Positions 1 through 8,965 of a stretch of DNA of 64,000 nucleotides are shown here, in pieces. The notes below the pieces were generated by a model. It was not told where the DNA came from. It ran no database searches and saw only the letters and a list, made by a program, of their open reading frames with translations. The DNA is from an alpha proteobacterium IMCC14465 (GTDB lineage Bacteria; Pseudomonadota; Alphaproteobacteria; RS24). The first letter of the stretch is position 1. Each line of letters opens with the position of its first letter. A program made the position numbers and the translations under genes. The stretch is taken from positions 186,001 to 250,000 of the forward strand of contig ALYF01000003.1 in NCBI GenBank assembly GCA_000293845.2, given 5' to 3'.

Positions 1-606
1 ATAGAAGACGCTCATTTTTTGGAAGAAGCTCAAGCTGATTTTGCCGGCTTTGTTTTTCACCCCGCCTCCTCAAGACATTTATCTGATGAACAAGCCGGGC
101 TGATTGCGGCAGAGCTTCACCCTTCCATCAAGAAAGTTGCATTGGCTGTTGACCCGGACGACCACCAAATAGACGCCATGATAAAAGCCATAGCACCGGA
201 TTATATCCAGCTTCATGGTGCTGAAAGTCCTGAAAGATGTGCCGCCCTCAAACAGAGGTTTGACTGCGGGATTATCAAGGCGCTTGGTATTGGTAGCGCA
301 GCGCATCTGGCGGCTGCCGAAACCTTTGATAGCTGTGCTGATTTCATGCTCCTGGATGCCCTGCCTCAGCCTGGTGGGCCGCAGGGCGGTTCGGGGCATC
401 GTTTCGACTGGTCTTTATTGACCGATTATAATGGCAAACTCCCTTGGTTTCTGGCTGGTGGTCTGACCCCGGATAATGTTGTTGAAGCTGTGCAAGCCAC
501 CGGAGCGGCCTATGTTGATGTATCCTCCGGTGTGGAACGCCAAGCCGGGGAAAAAGACCGAGGCAAAATTTCACAATTTATTCAAGCAGCCCGCTTGGAA
601 AAATGA
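1..606 (+). CDS. trpF: Phosphoribosylanthranilate isomerase, 5' partial
   Basis: Isomerises N-(5-phosphoribosyl)anthranilate to the carboxyphenylamino-deoxyribulose phosphate, the third step of tryptophan synthesis in the cytoplasm. The reading frame is open from base 1, so the N-terminus lies outside the window. A TTG at 19 is available but starts inside the conserved first strand (QADFAGFVF), so about 15-20 residues are probably missing. Family motifs are the substrate-loop region PASSRHLS, the aspartate strand DYIQLHGAE, and a C-terminal phosphate-binding stretch with WFLAGGLTPDNV and YVDVSSGVE. It is followed after 39 bp by trpB and then trpA, the usual alphaproteobacterial trpFBA order. 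Identity is secure; only the start is unknown. Confidence 0.95.
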   Translation: MEDAHFLEEAQADFAGFVFHPASSRHLSDEQAGLIAAELHPSIKKVALAVDPDDHQIDAMIKAIAPDYIQLHGAESPERCAALKQRFDCGIIKALGIGSAAHLAAAETFDSCADFMLLDALPQPGGPQGGSGHRFDWSLLTDYNGKLPWFLAGGLTPDNVVEAVQATGAAYVDVSSGVERQAGEKDRGKISQFIQAARLEK

Positions 607-645
607 TATATAACCCTCTTTGAGATTTCAGAAACGGAACTGACC

Positions 646-1884
646 ATGTCAGAAGCAACCTCAGAAGCAAACTCGAAAGCAAACTCCTATACAACCGGAC
701 CGGATGAAAATGGCCGGTTTGGTATTTTTGGTGGGCGCTTTGTGGCTGAAACGCTTATGCCGCTTATCCTTGATTTGGAAAAAGCCTATGGCGCGGCACA
801 ACAAGATCCGACCTTTCTTGACCAATTGCAGGACTTACAAACTCATTATGTTGGGCGACCTAGCCCGCTATATTTCGCAGAACGCCTAACCGAGCATTAT
901 GGCGGTGCGAAAATCTATCTCAAGCGGGATGAGCTGAACCATACCGGATCACATAAAATCAACAACTGCCTTGGTCAGATATTACTAGCAAAACGCATGG
1001 GCAAACGCCGCATTATCGCTGAAACAGGGGCGGGTCAGCATGGTGTTGCTGTGGCAACCGTAGCGGCGCGTTTTGGCTTGCCTTGCACCGTCTTTATGGG
1101 CGCGACAGATATTGAACGCCAAAAACCCAATGTATTTCGGATGAAATTATTGGGCGCGGAAATCATGCCTGTAACATCCGGTGCGGGTACCTTGAAAGAC
1201 GCAATGAATGAAGCCCTGCGTGACTGGGTAACCAATGTCGACTCGACATTCTATATAATCGGCACAGTGGCGGGGCCACACCCCTATCCTGCAATGGTTC
1301 GGGATTTTCAATCCATTATCGGCAAAGAAACCAAAGAGCAAATGCTTGAACGCGAAGGCAGACTGCCGGATACGCTCTGCGCTTGTATCGGCGGCGGCTC
1401 CAATGCAATGGGTCTGTTCTATCCTTTCCTTGATGATGAGTCTGTCAACATTATCGGCGTTGAAGCGGGTGGTCACGGTCTGGATACAGCCGAACACGCC
1501 GCCTCATTAGCTGGGGGCAAGCCCGGTGTATTGCACGGTAACAGAACTTATCTTCTACAAGATGATGACGGGCAGATTACTGAAGGCCATTCCATCTCTG
1601 CGGGTCTGGATTATCCTGGCATCGGACCCGAGCATGCTTATTTAAAGGACACAGGCCGCGTGAGTTACGTTTCTGCGACTGATAAGGAGGCACTTGAAGC
1701 CTTCCAACTTTGCACAAAACTCGAAGGTATTATTCCTGCTCTCGAACCAAGCCATGCGCTTTCGCATGTCGGCAAAATTGCGCCTGACCTACCCAACGAT
1801 CATCTTTTAGTGATGAATATGTGCGGGCGTGGCGATAAGGATGTGTTTTCCGTTGCGGAACATCTCAATGTGGATATTGGCTGA
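646..1884 (+). CDS. trpB: Tryptophan synthase beta chain
   Basis: PLP enzyme that condenses indole with L-serine to give tryptophan, acting as an alpha2-beta2 complex with TrpA. The 412-residue product is family-sized. The PLP lysine is K104 in HTGSHKINN, and the cofactor-phosphate loop GGGSNAMG lies near residue 250. The first 15 residues are an extension made of a threefold 12-bp repeat (649-684) coding [12 protein letters not shown]; conserved sequence starts only around residue 20. This is one of several such linker repeats in the window. trpA starts 12 bp downstream, so the two subunits are almost certainly co-translated. Confidence 0.97.
   Translation: MSEATSEANSKANSYTTGPDENGRFGIFGGRFVAETLMPLILDLEKAYGAAQQDPTFLDQLQDLQTHYVGRPSPLYFAERLTEHYGGAKIYLKRDELNHTGSHKINNCLGQILLAKRMGKRRIIAETGAGQHGVAVATVAARFGLPCTVFMGATDIERQKPNVFRMKLLGAEIMPVTSGAGTLKDAMNEALRDWVTNVDSTFYIIGTVAGPHPYPAMVRDFQSIIGKETKEQMLEREGRLPDTLCACIGGGSNAMGLFYPFLDDESVNIIGVEAGGHGLDTAEHAASLAGGKPGVLHGNRTYLLQDDDGQITEGHSISAGLDYPGIGPEHAYLKDTGRVSYVSATDKEALEAFQLCTKLEGIIPALEPSHALSHVGKIAPDLPNDHLLVMNMCGRGDKDVFSVAEHLNVDIG
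649..684 (+). repeat. 12-bp repeat in trpB
   Basis: TCAGAAGCAACC, TCAGAAGCAAAC, TCGAAAGCAAAC. Codes four residues per unit in the N-terminal extension. Confidence 0.9.
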
Positions 1885-1896
1885 CGGAAGACACGC

Positions 1897-2721
1897 ATGC
1901 AGCAGACACGACTAGATACAATTTTCAAAGAACTCGGCGCGAATAAGTCAAAGGCTTTTGTGGCTTTTATTTCCGCAGGTGACCCTGACCCTGAGACATC
2001 ACTAAAAATTATGCAGGGCTTGCCAGCCGCAGGGGCTGATATTATCGAGCTGGGCATGCCTTTCACCGACCCTATGGCGGACGGGCCTTCTATTCAAGCA
2101 TCGTCTCAACGCGCTTTAAAAGCAGGCATGACCTTAAAAAGCACACTCGACATGGTGCGCCAGTTCCGTAACGATAATGACCAAACGCCGATTGTTCTGA
2201 TGGGCTATTATAATCCGGTCTACATTTACGGGGTTGATGCCTTCATCCATGACGCCAAACAAGCTGGGGTTGATGGTCTGATTATTGTCGATTTGCCACC
2301 TGAAGAGGATGATGAGCTGTGTATTCCTGCTCTCAATGCCGGGCTGAATTTTATTCGCCTTGCGACCCCGACAACAGATGACGCACGTCTGCCCGACGTG
2401 CTGGCAAACACATCCGGCTTTGTTTATTACGTCTCCATAACAGGCATTACAGGCTCCGCCAGCCCCGAACGTCATGTGGTTGAAGAAGCGGTCGCCCGTG
2501 TCAAAAGGCACACTGATTTACCGGTTGCCGTCGGTTTTGGTATTAGAACAGCCGAGCAGGCGCAAGCCATTGCCTCTGTAGCCGATGGCGCAGTTGTCGG
2601 CTCCGTGCTGGTCGATATCATTACCAAATCCCTTGATGCACAAGGGCGCGCAAGTGCTGAAACAGTAACAGAAACGCTAAAAAAGGCACAAGAGCTTGCA
2701 GAAGGCGTAAAACGCGCGTAA
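1897..2721 (+). CDS. trpA: Tryptophan synthase alpha chain
   Basis: Retro-aldol cleavage of indole-3-glycerol phosphate to indole and glyceraldehyde 3-phosphate; the indole is channelled to TrpB. The protein has 274 residues and a TIM-barrel layout. The catalytic acids are visible as Glu51 (IIELGMPF) and Asp62 (DPMADGPS), matching the known Glu49/Asp60 pair. The C-terminal phosphate-binding segment [10 protein letters not shown] and GAVVGSVLV is intact. It is the last trp gene here; accD follows after 56 bp that hold a small palindrome and hairpin. Confidence 0.97.
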   Translation: MQQTRLDTIFKELGANKSKAFVAFISAGDPDPETSLKIMQGLPAAGADIIELGMPFTDPMADGPSIQASSQRALKAGMTLKSTLDMVRQFRNDNDQTPIVLMGYYNPVYIYGVDAFIHDAKQAGVDGLIIVDLPPEEDDELCIPALNAGLNFIRLATPTTDDARLPDVLANTSGFVYYVSITGITGSASPERHVVEEAVARVKRHTDLPVAVGFGIRTAEQAQAIASVADGAVVGSVLVDIITKSLDAQGRASAETVTETLKKAQELAEGVKRA

Positions 2722-2730
2722 AAGAGTCGT

Positions 2731-2768
2731 ATATTCAGAATATCGAATAAATCCATGCAGATTACATG
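2731..2768 (+). promoter_or_regulatory. Palindrome and small hairpin in the accD leader
   Basis: The trpA-accD spacer has a perfect palindrome ATATTC-A-GAATAT (2731-2743) and a hairpin CCATG-N7-CATGG (2752-2768). The hairpin's right arm touches the GGGATAG ribosome-binding region of accD at 2778. It could act on accD transcription or translation. No binding protein is recognised, and chance is possible in so short a site. Confidence 0.25.
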
Positions 2769-2777
2769 GGATAGAAA

Positions 2778-3665
2778 ATGAACTGGATTAAAAATTTCGT
2801 AAGACCAAAATTCGAAAGTGTTTTCCGCGGTAAGGATGACACGGAAGAAAATCTTTGGATTAATTGCACGGAATGCGGCGAGATGATTTTCCATCGTGAT
2901 ATGGATGATCTAGGCAAAGTATGCCCCGGTTGCGACCACCACATGCGCCTGTCTACCAAAGAGCGCTTTGAGCTTCTTTTTGACAGCAGTTACGACCTTG
3001 TGGACTCACCTGAAGTTCCTGTCGACCCTTTGAAATTTAAAGACCAGAAACGCTATATTGACCGCCTGAAAGATGCCCGTAACAAAACCGGCATGCGGGA
3101 TGCGGTTTCTATCGGCGTTGGCGATATTAGCGGCGTTGAAACAGTCGTTGTCGTTCAAGATTTTGCCTTTATGGGCGGGTCTCTTGGCATGGCGGCAGGC
3201 GAAGCCGTTATTCGCGGCGGAGAAACCGCGCTTGAGAAAAACTGCCCATTTATTGTCGTCGCAGCCGCGGGCGGCGCACGCATGCAGGAAGGCATTATGT
3301 CCCTCATGCAAATGCCCCGCACAACCGTGATTATCCAAGAATTACGCGATAGAGGCCTGCCCTATATTGTTATTCTGACCGACCCAACCACAGGCGGTGT
3401 CACAGCCTCTTACGGCATGCTGGGCGATGTTCATATTGCTGAACCTGGCGCGCTTATCGGTTTTGCCGGTCCGCGCGTGATTCAGGATACGATTAACGAA
3501 AAACTCCCTGAAGGCTTCCAACGTGCAGAATATCTGCTGGAACATGGCATGGTCGATATGGTTGTTCACCGTCATAAGCTGGCTGAAACCTTGGGTAGAT
3601 TGCTTCGTCTTCTAATTGACCCGCAAAGCAGTCAGGCAAAACAAGCCGTTCCTGCCGGAGAATAG
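2778..3665 (+). CDS. accD: Acetyl-CoA carboxylase carboxyltransferase subunit beta
   Basis: Beta half of the carboxyltransferase that moves CO2 from carboxybiotin to acetyl-CoA, giving malonyl-CoA for fatty acid synthesis. It works with AccA, which is not in the window. The 295-residue protein opens with the family zinc ribbon, Cys30/Cys33 (INCTECGE) and Cys49/Cys52 (VCPGC). The crotonase-like core follows, with the oxyanion glycines in [11 protein letters not shown] and [11 protein letters not shown]. accD before folC and after trpA is the standard alphaproteobacterial order. The start has a GGGATAG Shine-Dalgarno-like stretch. Confidence 0.97.
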   Translation: MNWIKNFVRPKFESVFRGKDDTEENLWINCTECGEMIFHRDMDDLGKVCPGCDHHMRLSTKERFELLFDSSYDLVDSPEVPVDPLKFKDQKRYIDRLKDARNKTGMRDAVSIGVGDISGVETVVVVQDFAFMGGSLGMAAGEAVIRGGETALEKNCPFIVVAAAGGARMQEGIMSLMQMPRTTVIIQELRDRGLPYIVILTDPTTGGVTASYGMLGDVHIAEPGALIGFAGPRVIQDTINEKLPEGFQRAEYLLEHGMVDMVVHRHKLAETLGRLLRLLIDPQSSQAKQAVPAGE

Positions 3666-3700
3666 TTCTGCCGCGTCAAAGTGATACGACGCTGGCAAAT

Positions 3701-4942
3701 TTGCTGGCACTTCACCCTAAATATATAGATTTATCACTCGACCGCATGTGGCGATTGCTTGATGCTTTGGGCAACCCCCAAAATAACCTTCCGCCTGTCA
3801 TTCATATAGCCGGAACAAACGGCAAAGGTTCGACCCTCGCTATGCTTATGGCCATGCTCGAAGCAAATGGCGCGCAGGTGCATAGCTATACATCGCCGCA
3901 TCTTGTCAATTTCCATGAACGCATTCGGCTTAACGGGCAGGATATTTCTGAGACGCTACTCGCACAGACTCTTGCCGAAATTGAGCAAGTCAATGACGGC
4001 GAACCGATTACGTTTTTTGAGGCCACCACTGCCGCCGCTTTTCTGGCGTTTAGTCGCCACCCGGCTAATTACCTGTTACTGGAAGTCGGCCTCGGTGGGC
4101 GACTGGATGCGACAAATGTTATCGACGCGCCTTTATTATCAATCATCACACCCGTGAGCATGGATCATGAGCAGTTTCTAGGGTCAGATATCCGCGCGAT
4201 TGCGGCCGAAAAAGCAGGTATCTTAAAGCCAAGTAAAACTGGCCTCCCCGCTATCATATCGCAACAGCCAGAAGTGGCGCGGGATGTTATCATGGAGCAC
4301 GCCGCCAACTGCGACCTGCAACTTAGTTGTCACGGTCAAGATTGGACGGCCTATGAAGAACATGACAGGCTCGTTATCCAACACGCGCATGGGCTGATGG
4401 ATTTACCTATGCCAGGTTTGGTCGGGGCGCATCAACTTATCAATGCCGGAACAGCTATTATGGCGGCGCGGCATTTGGATATACCCGAACATGCCATCGG
4501 TGAAGGGCTTGAACACCCTATCTGGCCTGCGCGCTTGCAAAAACTGACCAGCGGCAAACTCAAAAATATAGCAAAGGGTGAGCTTTGGCTCGACGGTGGG
4601 CATAATCAGGCGGCGGCAGAGGCGCTCGCTATCTGGTTGTCGGAACATTTCTTAAATGCCGAACCGCCTGTGACCCTTATCTGTGGGCTAATGGCAACCA
4701 AACATGTCGAAAACTGGCTGGCATCATTCAATCCAAGCCGCGTGAGCTTGCATTGCATCACTATTCCTGACCAGCCCAATAGCTTCACAGCAAAAGACCT
4801 TACTGAAAAAGCTCAAGCCGCCGGATTAACAGCCCAGGCTTTTGACAGCCTCGAAACTGCCCTGTCGAAAGCGCAGGGGGATGTCTTAATTTGTGGGTCT
4901 TTATATCTGTCAGGCTATGTGCTGGCAGAAAACGATAGCTAG
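3701..4942 (+). CDS. folC: Bifunctional folylpolyglutamate/dihydrofolate synthase
   Basis: Mur-ligase-family ATP enzyme that adds L-glutamate to dihydropteroate or folates. The P-loop AGTNGKGS is at residues 37-44 and the [11 protein letters not shown] entry helix precedes it; the C-terminal glutamate-ligase domain has LDGGHNQAA. The start is doubtful. TTG at 3701 is the only usual start codon between the last in-frame stop (3617) and the conserved [10 protein letters not shown] block, yet the frame upstream reads [12 protein letters not shown], which resembles the normal FolC N-terminus. Translation may therefore begin at a non-canonical codon such as CTG 3668 just after the accD stop. It ends with a 4-bp convergent overlap with trxA. 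Confidence 0.93.
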   Translation: MLALHPKYIDLSLDRMWRLLDALGNPQNNLPPVIHIAGTNGKGSTLAMLMAMLEANGAQVHSYTSPHLVNFHERIRLNGQDISETLLAQTLAEIEQVNDGEPITFFEATTAAAFLAFSRHPANYLLLEVGLGGRLDATNVIDAPLLSIITPVSMDHEQFLGSDIRAIAAEKAGILKPSKTGLPAIISQQPEVARDVIMEHAANCDLQLSCHGQDWTAYEEHDRLVIQHAHGLMDLPMPGLVGAHQLINAGTAIMAARHLDIPEHAIGEGLEHPIWPARLQKLTSGKLKNIAKGELWLDGGHNQAAAEALAIWLSEHFLNAEPPVTLICGLMATKHVENWLASFNPSRVSLHCITIPDQPNSFTAKDLTEKAQAAGLTAQAFDSLETALSKAQGDVLICGSLYLSGYVLAENDS

Positions 4943-5265
4943 ACCGTTTCCTCAATCCAACTTACCAAATCGGATTTTGGCGCCGCACCGACTTTTGTCG
5001 CTGTCGTCTGACCGTCTTGGAAAATCATCATGGTCGGAATGGAGCGCACACCGTAATTTGTCGGTGTTTTCGGGTTTTCATCAATATTAACTTTAACAAT
5101 CTTGATATTTCCCATTTCAGCAGCAATTTCCTCAAGCGCTGGAGCAATTTGCTTACAAGGCCCGCACCATTCGGCCCAGAAATCAACCAGAACAGGTGTG
5201 TCGGCATTTAATACTGTTTCTTCAAAATCACTGTCACTGGCGTTGATGATGGCATTATCTGACAT
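4939..5265 (-). CDS. trxA: Thioredoxin
   Basis: Small cytoplasmic dithiol reductant of 108 residues. The active site WCGPCK has cysteines at 34 and 37; the cis-proline loop is RSIPTMMIF, and Asp29 in VDFWAEW matches the buried aspartate. There is no signal peptide. A strong AAGGAG ribosome-binding site lies 8 bp before the ATG. It is the last gene of the addB-addA-trxA run, a common alphaproteobacterial arrangement, and overlaps the end of folC by 4 bp from the opposite strand. Confidence 0.97.
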   Translation of the reverse strand: MSDNAIINASDSDFEETVLNADTPVLVDFWAEWCGPCKQIAPALEEIAAEMGNIKIVKVNIDENPKTPTNYGVRSIPTMMIFQDGQTTATKVGAAPKSDLVSWIEETV

Positions 5266-5335
5266 GCGGGGTCTCCTTATTTTGCTCTATGAAACTAAGT
5301 CGTTGCGCCTCGAATTTCAAGAACCCACAACAAGT

Positions 5336-8300
5336 TTACATGATTTCTTTCCAGGCTTTTTCAAGCTCGTCTGGTGTGATAGCGCGATAATACGGCCCTG
5401 CCGTCCAGACAATTGCACATCTTACCTCTTTATCTGTATGAGTGGCACGAACAAGTTTTCTGTAAATTTCAAGCTGAATGGCAATATCCATCTCCACCGA
5501 TTCGTTGGCCGCAGGCGGGTGTCGTGTGGTTTTATAATCAGCAATTAAAATCTCATCCGACAATTCAACATAGCGGTCAATCCGCCCGCTGAAATGCTGA
5601 TGGTCCCCATTGGGCATAAGCACCCGTCCGCCAATCGGAACTTCGGCTTTACTGTGTGGCCCGAACAGCATTTGCAAATCAGGATGTGCGAGAAGCGCGG
5701 TCACCTCGGCGACAATCTGCTCATGTTCAGCTAGCAAATCTGGATAATGCGTCAAAAACTGCCGCGCCGTTGCTTCGTGATGTGCCGCCTCAATTCCAGC
5801 GAGTCCCTCCAGCAACAGATGAATCACTGTCCCCCTTTGACGCGCGGTCATATCCTGTGACGCTGCATCCTGCGCGGCCTTAGGAGACGCGTGCGTCGTG
5901 TTCCGTCTTTGTTGGAAATAATCGGACGGGCCCAGCGGCAAATCTGACACAGACTCTTTTGGAGCAGGCTGATGCACCCATGAAGGCAGGGCCGCCTCAG
6001 ACACATCTTGAGATAAATCTTGAGACACATCTTGAGACAAATCTGACGCTGTGTTGATTTTTTCTGGGGGCGCATCTTTTTCATCGCGCGCAATCCTATT
6101 GCCGACAGAGTGGGCATCACCAATCTGCCAACCAGCACCCTCCAGTAAAGCCTGACCGTCACGCTGCATCTCCTCTTCAATGAGGCTATACCAGCATGCT
6201 TCCGGTAATTTCCTATTGGCAGGCAAAAAACCGGTCACATAAAGGCGGTCTCGCGCCCGCGTGAGTGCCACATATAAAAGCCGCTTATGTTCTGCATTAT
6301 CAAGCGCGCGCTCTTTATCGCCGGCTTCTTTAACCGCCTGACTGATAAGTTTTTTGGGGGGCTGCCAAACAATATGACCCGCAGCATCGCCTGAAGATGA
6401 AAGGCTGATTGGCGATTGAAGATTGGCCGGCTTAACAGGCGAACGGCAGGTATCCGGCAGAAAGACCACTGGCGCCTCAAGACCTTTGGCACCATGCACC
6501 GTCATAATCCGAACGGCATCCCCGCCCTGCTCCATATCGCGCTTAATTTGCAAATCATCATGCTCAATTCTATGCAAAAACTCTTGCAGGCTCGGCATAT
6601 TCTGTCGCTCATAATCCAATGCTTGATTGAGAAATTCTTCTACCGGATCATCAACTTCAATACCCAGACGCGCCCTTAATTTATCGCGACCAGAAAGCGC
6701 ATCCAGCAAATAAGCATAGAATTCATAGGGCGGGAGTTTGGCGGCATGGGTCATCAGCGTCTCAATCATCGCTAATGCTGCCCGCGCCCGCGTGACATAA
6801 TCTTGATATACTTGGGAGACCTCGCCCTCACCCTCTGCCTCACCTTCTGCCTCACCATCACAAATGTCGCGCAGACAAGCCAAGAGAGGTTTTTTGCCCT
6901 CAACAAACCCCCCATCAAGACAAAGTGTCATGAGGTCATTTTCAGTCATGCCGCCCAATGGCGAACGTAAAAATGTAGCCATCATCAAATCATCTTGCGG
7001 CATTAGAACAATTTGACCTGCACAGATAAGGTCTTGAACCGCAAGCTGGTCGGTCAATATCATGCGGTCAGCACCCGCAACATCAATTGGCGGGTGATAG
7101 CTCTTCAGCGCACGCATCATATCCTGCACAAATGTTCCGCGTTTTTGCACCAGAATTAAAATATCCCCGGGCGTGATATTGCTTTTCGGATCGTCCCGCC
7201 ATTCGGCAATCTGACGGGCAATTTTGCGTGCCACTTTTTGTTGCGGCGTCATCGCCATACCGCCCAAACTCTCTCGATCATTATCTGGTGAACTATCTGG
7301 TGAACTATCTGGGGGTGACGCCAACGCTTTTTGAGGGTCAAACAAATCAACCATTGGGCGCGTTTCACCTTTTTCAACTGGCCATAATGTAACCAGCCCG
7401 CCCGTCTCATGCTTGCGCGCCCGCATGCTACGATGCGTGACCTTCGCGCCTTGCTTTGTTAACCGCTTCTGCACCTGCTCATTGGCGCATACTCTATCGA
7501 CAAGGCTGAGCACCTCCTGTGTCGAACGCCATGATGTTGTCAGTTCCACCTTTTTGAAATCAGCCTGCGCGGCAGTGGCTTTGTCAGCATAATAATTCCG
7601 CATCTCGTCGAATTTATCAGGGTCCGCACCCTGAAAACTGAAAATGGATTGTTTCTCATCACCAACGGCAAATAAAGTTCGCTGGCGAGGGGAGGCGCCC
7701 TCTCCGGCAAAAAACTCTTCCGCAAGCGCAGAGATAACCGACCATTGCCGAGGGCTTGTGTCCTGTGCCTCATCGACCAGAATATGGTCAATGCCACCAT
7801 CTAGCTTATACAGCACCCATCCGGTATCGCGCCGGTTGCTCAGGAGCTTTTCGGCATAAAAAATCAAATCATCATAATCAAGATAGCCCTGCTGGTTTTT
7901 TTTGAGGTCAATCTCAGCAAGTAACACATCCGCCAGCGTATAAATATCCAAGGATATTTGCAGATTAAGCTGTGCCAGAAACTCAAATCGTAAACGCAAA
8001 TAAGTCTCCTGCAGCTCTAACAAATAGCCTGTGGCTTTCGGAAATTCTTCAGTAACAGCTTTGGTGGCAAATTTTTTGCGCGGCTCGCTATTGGTCATAA
8101 AGAAGTCTTCCAGCGCCGGATGAAGCCTCTCAAAATCGGTAAATTTTTCCAGTGCCGACAGTAATGCCTCAATTAAGACAGCGAGTTTCTGGTCATTCGT
8201 GCCGGATTTTTTCAGGCAATTTACGGCATCCGCCAGCGTCTCGCGCGAAATGCCATTGACAAACGCCTCACCGAAACTTTCGAGCGGCATGGCTTTGGTG

Positions 8301-8965
8301 ACACCCAGCATATTCATCAGCCCATCACGCCGCGCCTCCGCACTATGGGCAGCAAAATCGCGGCGCTTTTCGGTAATGGCTTTGCATAAAGTATTAAAAT
8401 CAGTTTCATTCATACGCCGCGTCAATCGTCGTAACGCGTCTCTAAGCGCTTCCGACTCGGTCTGCTGCAAAATCTTCGATTGCGTTTCCGCTGCGAGTGC
8501 TTGAAACGCCCTTTCATCCATCACCTTAAAGCCCGGCGATATGCCTGCCTCTAAGGGAAAGCGATTGAGCAGAGCCTCACAAAAGGCATGAATGGTTTGA
8601 ATCTTCAACCCGCCCGGCGTGTCCATAGCGCGCGCGAAAAGCTGCCGCACATCCTCGATTTGCTTTTGAGTCGGTGTAAGACCGGTTCGGCGTTTCATTT
8701 CGGACTTCAACGCGGCATCCGGCAATACCGCCCATTCACCCAGCAAATCATTCAGGCGTTGCTTCATTTCTGCCGCGGCGGTGCGGGTATAAGTCAGGCA
8801 GAGGAGTTTTTCAGGCCGCGTACCGGACAGCATCAGCGTCACCAGCCGGGTGATTAACACATAAGTCTTGCCTGACCCTGCATGCGCAGAAACCCATGCA
8901 GAGTTTTCTGCACTGGTCGCCTCTAAAACAGATTGCTGATGCGTGCTTTCCATATCAGCCATCAT
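5336..8965 (-). CDS. addA: Double-strand break repair helicase-nuclease AddA
   Basis: UvrD-like helicase subunit of AddAB, which resects double-strand breaks to load RecA, the RecBCD equivalent in this group. The protein has 1209 residues. Walker A AHAGSGKT is at 27-34, the DEAQD box in HILVDEAQDTSPRQ lies near residue 395, motif VI is ALTRARDRLYVTG, and a C-terminal RecB-type nuclease has ILIADYKTTR. Three separate 12-bp tandem repeats sit in linkers: 5998-6045 (SQDV/SQDL), 6821-6856 (EAEG) and 7280-7315 (SSPD). The start overlaps the end of addB by 11 bp. The catalytic motifs look intact. Confidence 0.96.
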   Translation of the reverse strand: MMADMESTHQQSVLEATSAENSAWVSAHAGSGKTYVLITRLVTLMLSGTRPEKLLCLTYTRTAAAEMKQRLNDLLGEWAVLPDAALKSEMKRRTGLTPTQKQIEDVRQLFARAMDTPGGLKIQTIHAFCEALLNRFPLEAGISPGFKVMDERAFQALAAETQSKILQQTESEALRDALRRLTRRMNETDFNTLCKAITEKRRDFAAHSAEARRDGLMNMLGVTKAMPLESFGEAFVNGISRETLADAVNCLKKSGTNDQKLAVLIEALLSALEKFTDFERLHPALEDFFMTNSEPRKKFATKAVTEEFPKATGYLLELQETYLRLRFEFLAQLNLQISLDIYTLADVLLAEIDLKKNQQGYLDYDDLIFYAEKLLSNRRDTGWVLYKLDGGIDHILVDEAQDTSPRQWSVISALAEEFFAGEGASPRQRTLFAVGDEKQSIFSFQGADPDKFDEMRNYYADKATAAQADFKKVELTTSWRSTQEVLSLVDRVCANEQVQKRLTKQGAKVTHRSMRARKHETGGLVTLWPVEKGETRPMVDLFDPQKALASPPDSSPDSSPDNDRESLGGMAMTPQQKVARKIARQIAEWRDDPKSNITPGDILILVQKRGTFVQDMMRALKSYHPPIDVAGADRMILTDQLAVQDLICAGQIVLMPQDDLMMATFLRSPLGGMTENDLMTLCLDGGFVEGKKPLLACLRDICDGEAEGEAEGEGEVSQVYQDYVTRARAALAMIETLMTHAAKLPPYEFYAYLLDALSGRDKLRARLGIEVDDPVEEFLNQALDYERQNMPSLQEFLHRIEHDDLQIKRDMEQGGDAVRIMTVHGAKGLEAPVVFLPDTCRSPVKPANLQSPISLSSSGDAAGHIVWQPPKKLISQAVKEAGDKERALDNAEHKRLLYVALTRARDRLYVTGFLPANRKLPEACWYSLIEEEMQRDGQALLEGAGWQIGDAHSVGNRIARDEKDAPPEKINTASDLSQDVSQDLSQDVSEAALPSWVHQPAPKESVSDLPLGPSDYFQQRRNTTHASPKAAQDAASQDMTARQRGTVIHLLLEGLAGIEAAHHEATARQFLTHYPDLLAEHEQIVAEVTALLAHPDLQMLFGPHSKAEVPIGGRVLMPNGDHQHFSGRIDRYVELSDEILIADYKTTRHPPAANESVEMDIAIQLEIYRKLVRATHTDKEVRCAIVWTAGPYYRAITPDELEKAWKEIM
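5998..6045 (-). repeat. 12-bp repeat in addA (first)
   Basis: Four units ending in ATCTT/ATCTG, coding a Ser-Gln-Asp-Val/Leu repeat in a linker before the nuclease domain. Confidence 0.9.
6821..6856 (-). repeat. 12-bp repeat in addA (second)
   Basis: Three units, the last two TCTGCCTCACC-like; codes Gly-Glu-Ala-Glu repeats. Confidence 0.85.
7280..7315 (-). repeat. 12-bp repeat in addA (third)
   Basis: Three units of ACTATCTGGTGA type coding Ser-Ser-Pro-Asp. Confidence 0.85.

Noticed and set aside
1-18. TrpF starting at TTG 19
   Set aside because: The frame is open to base 1 and the TTG falls within conserved sequence, so the gene is cut by the window edge.
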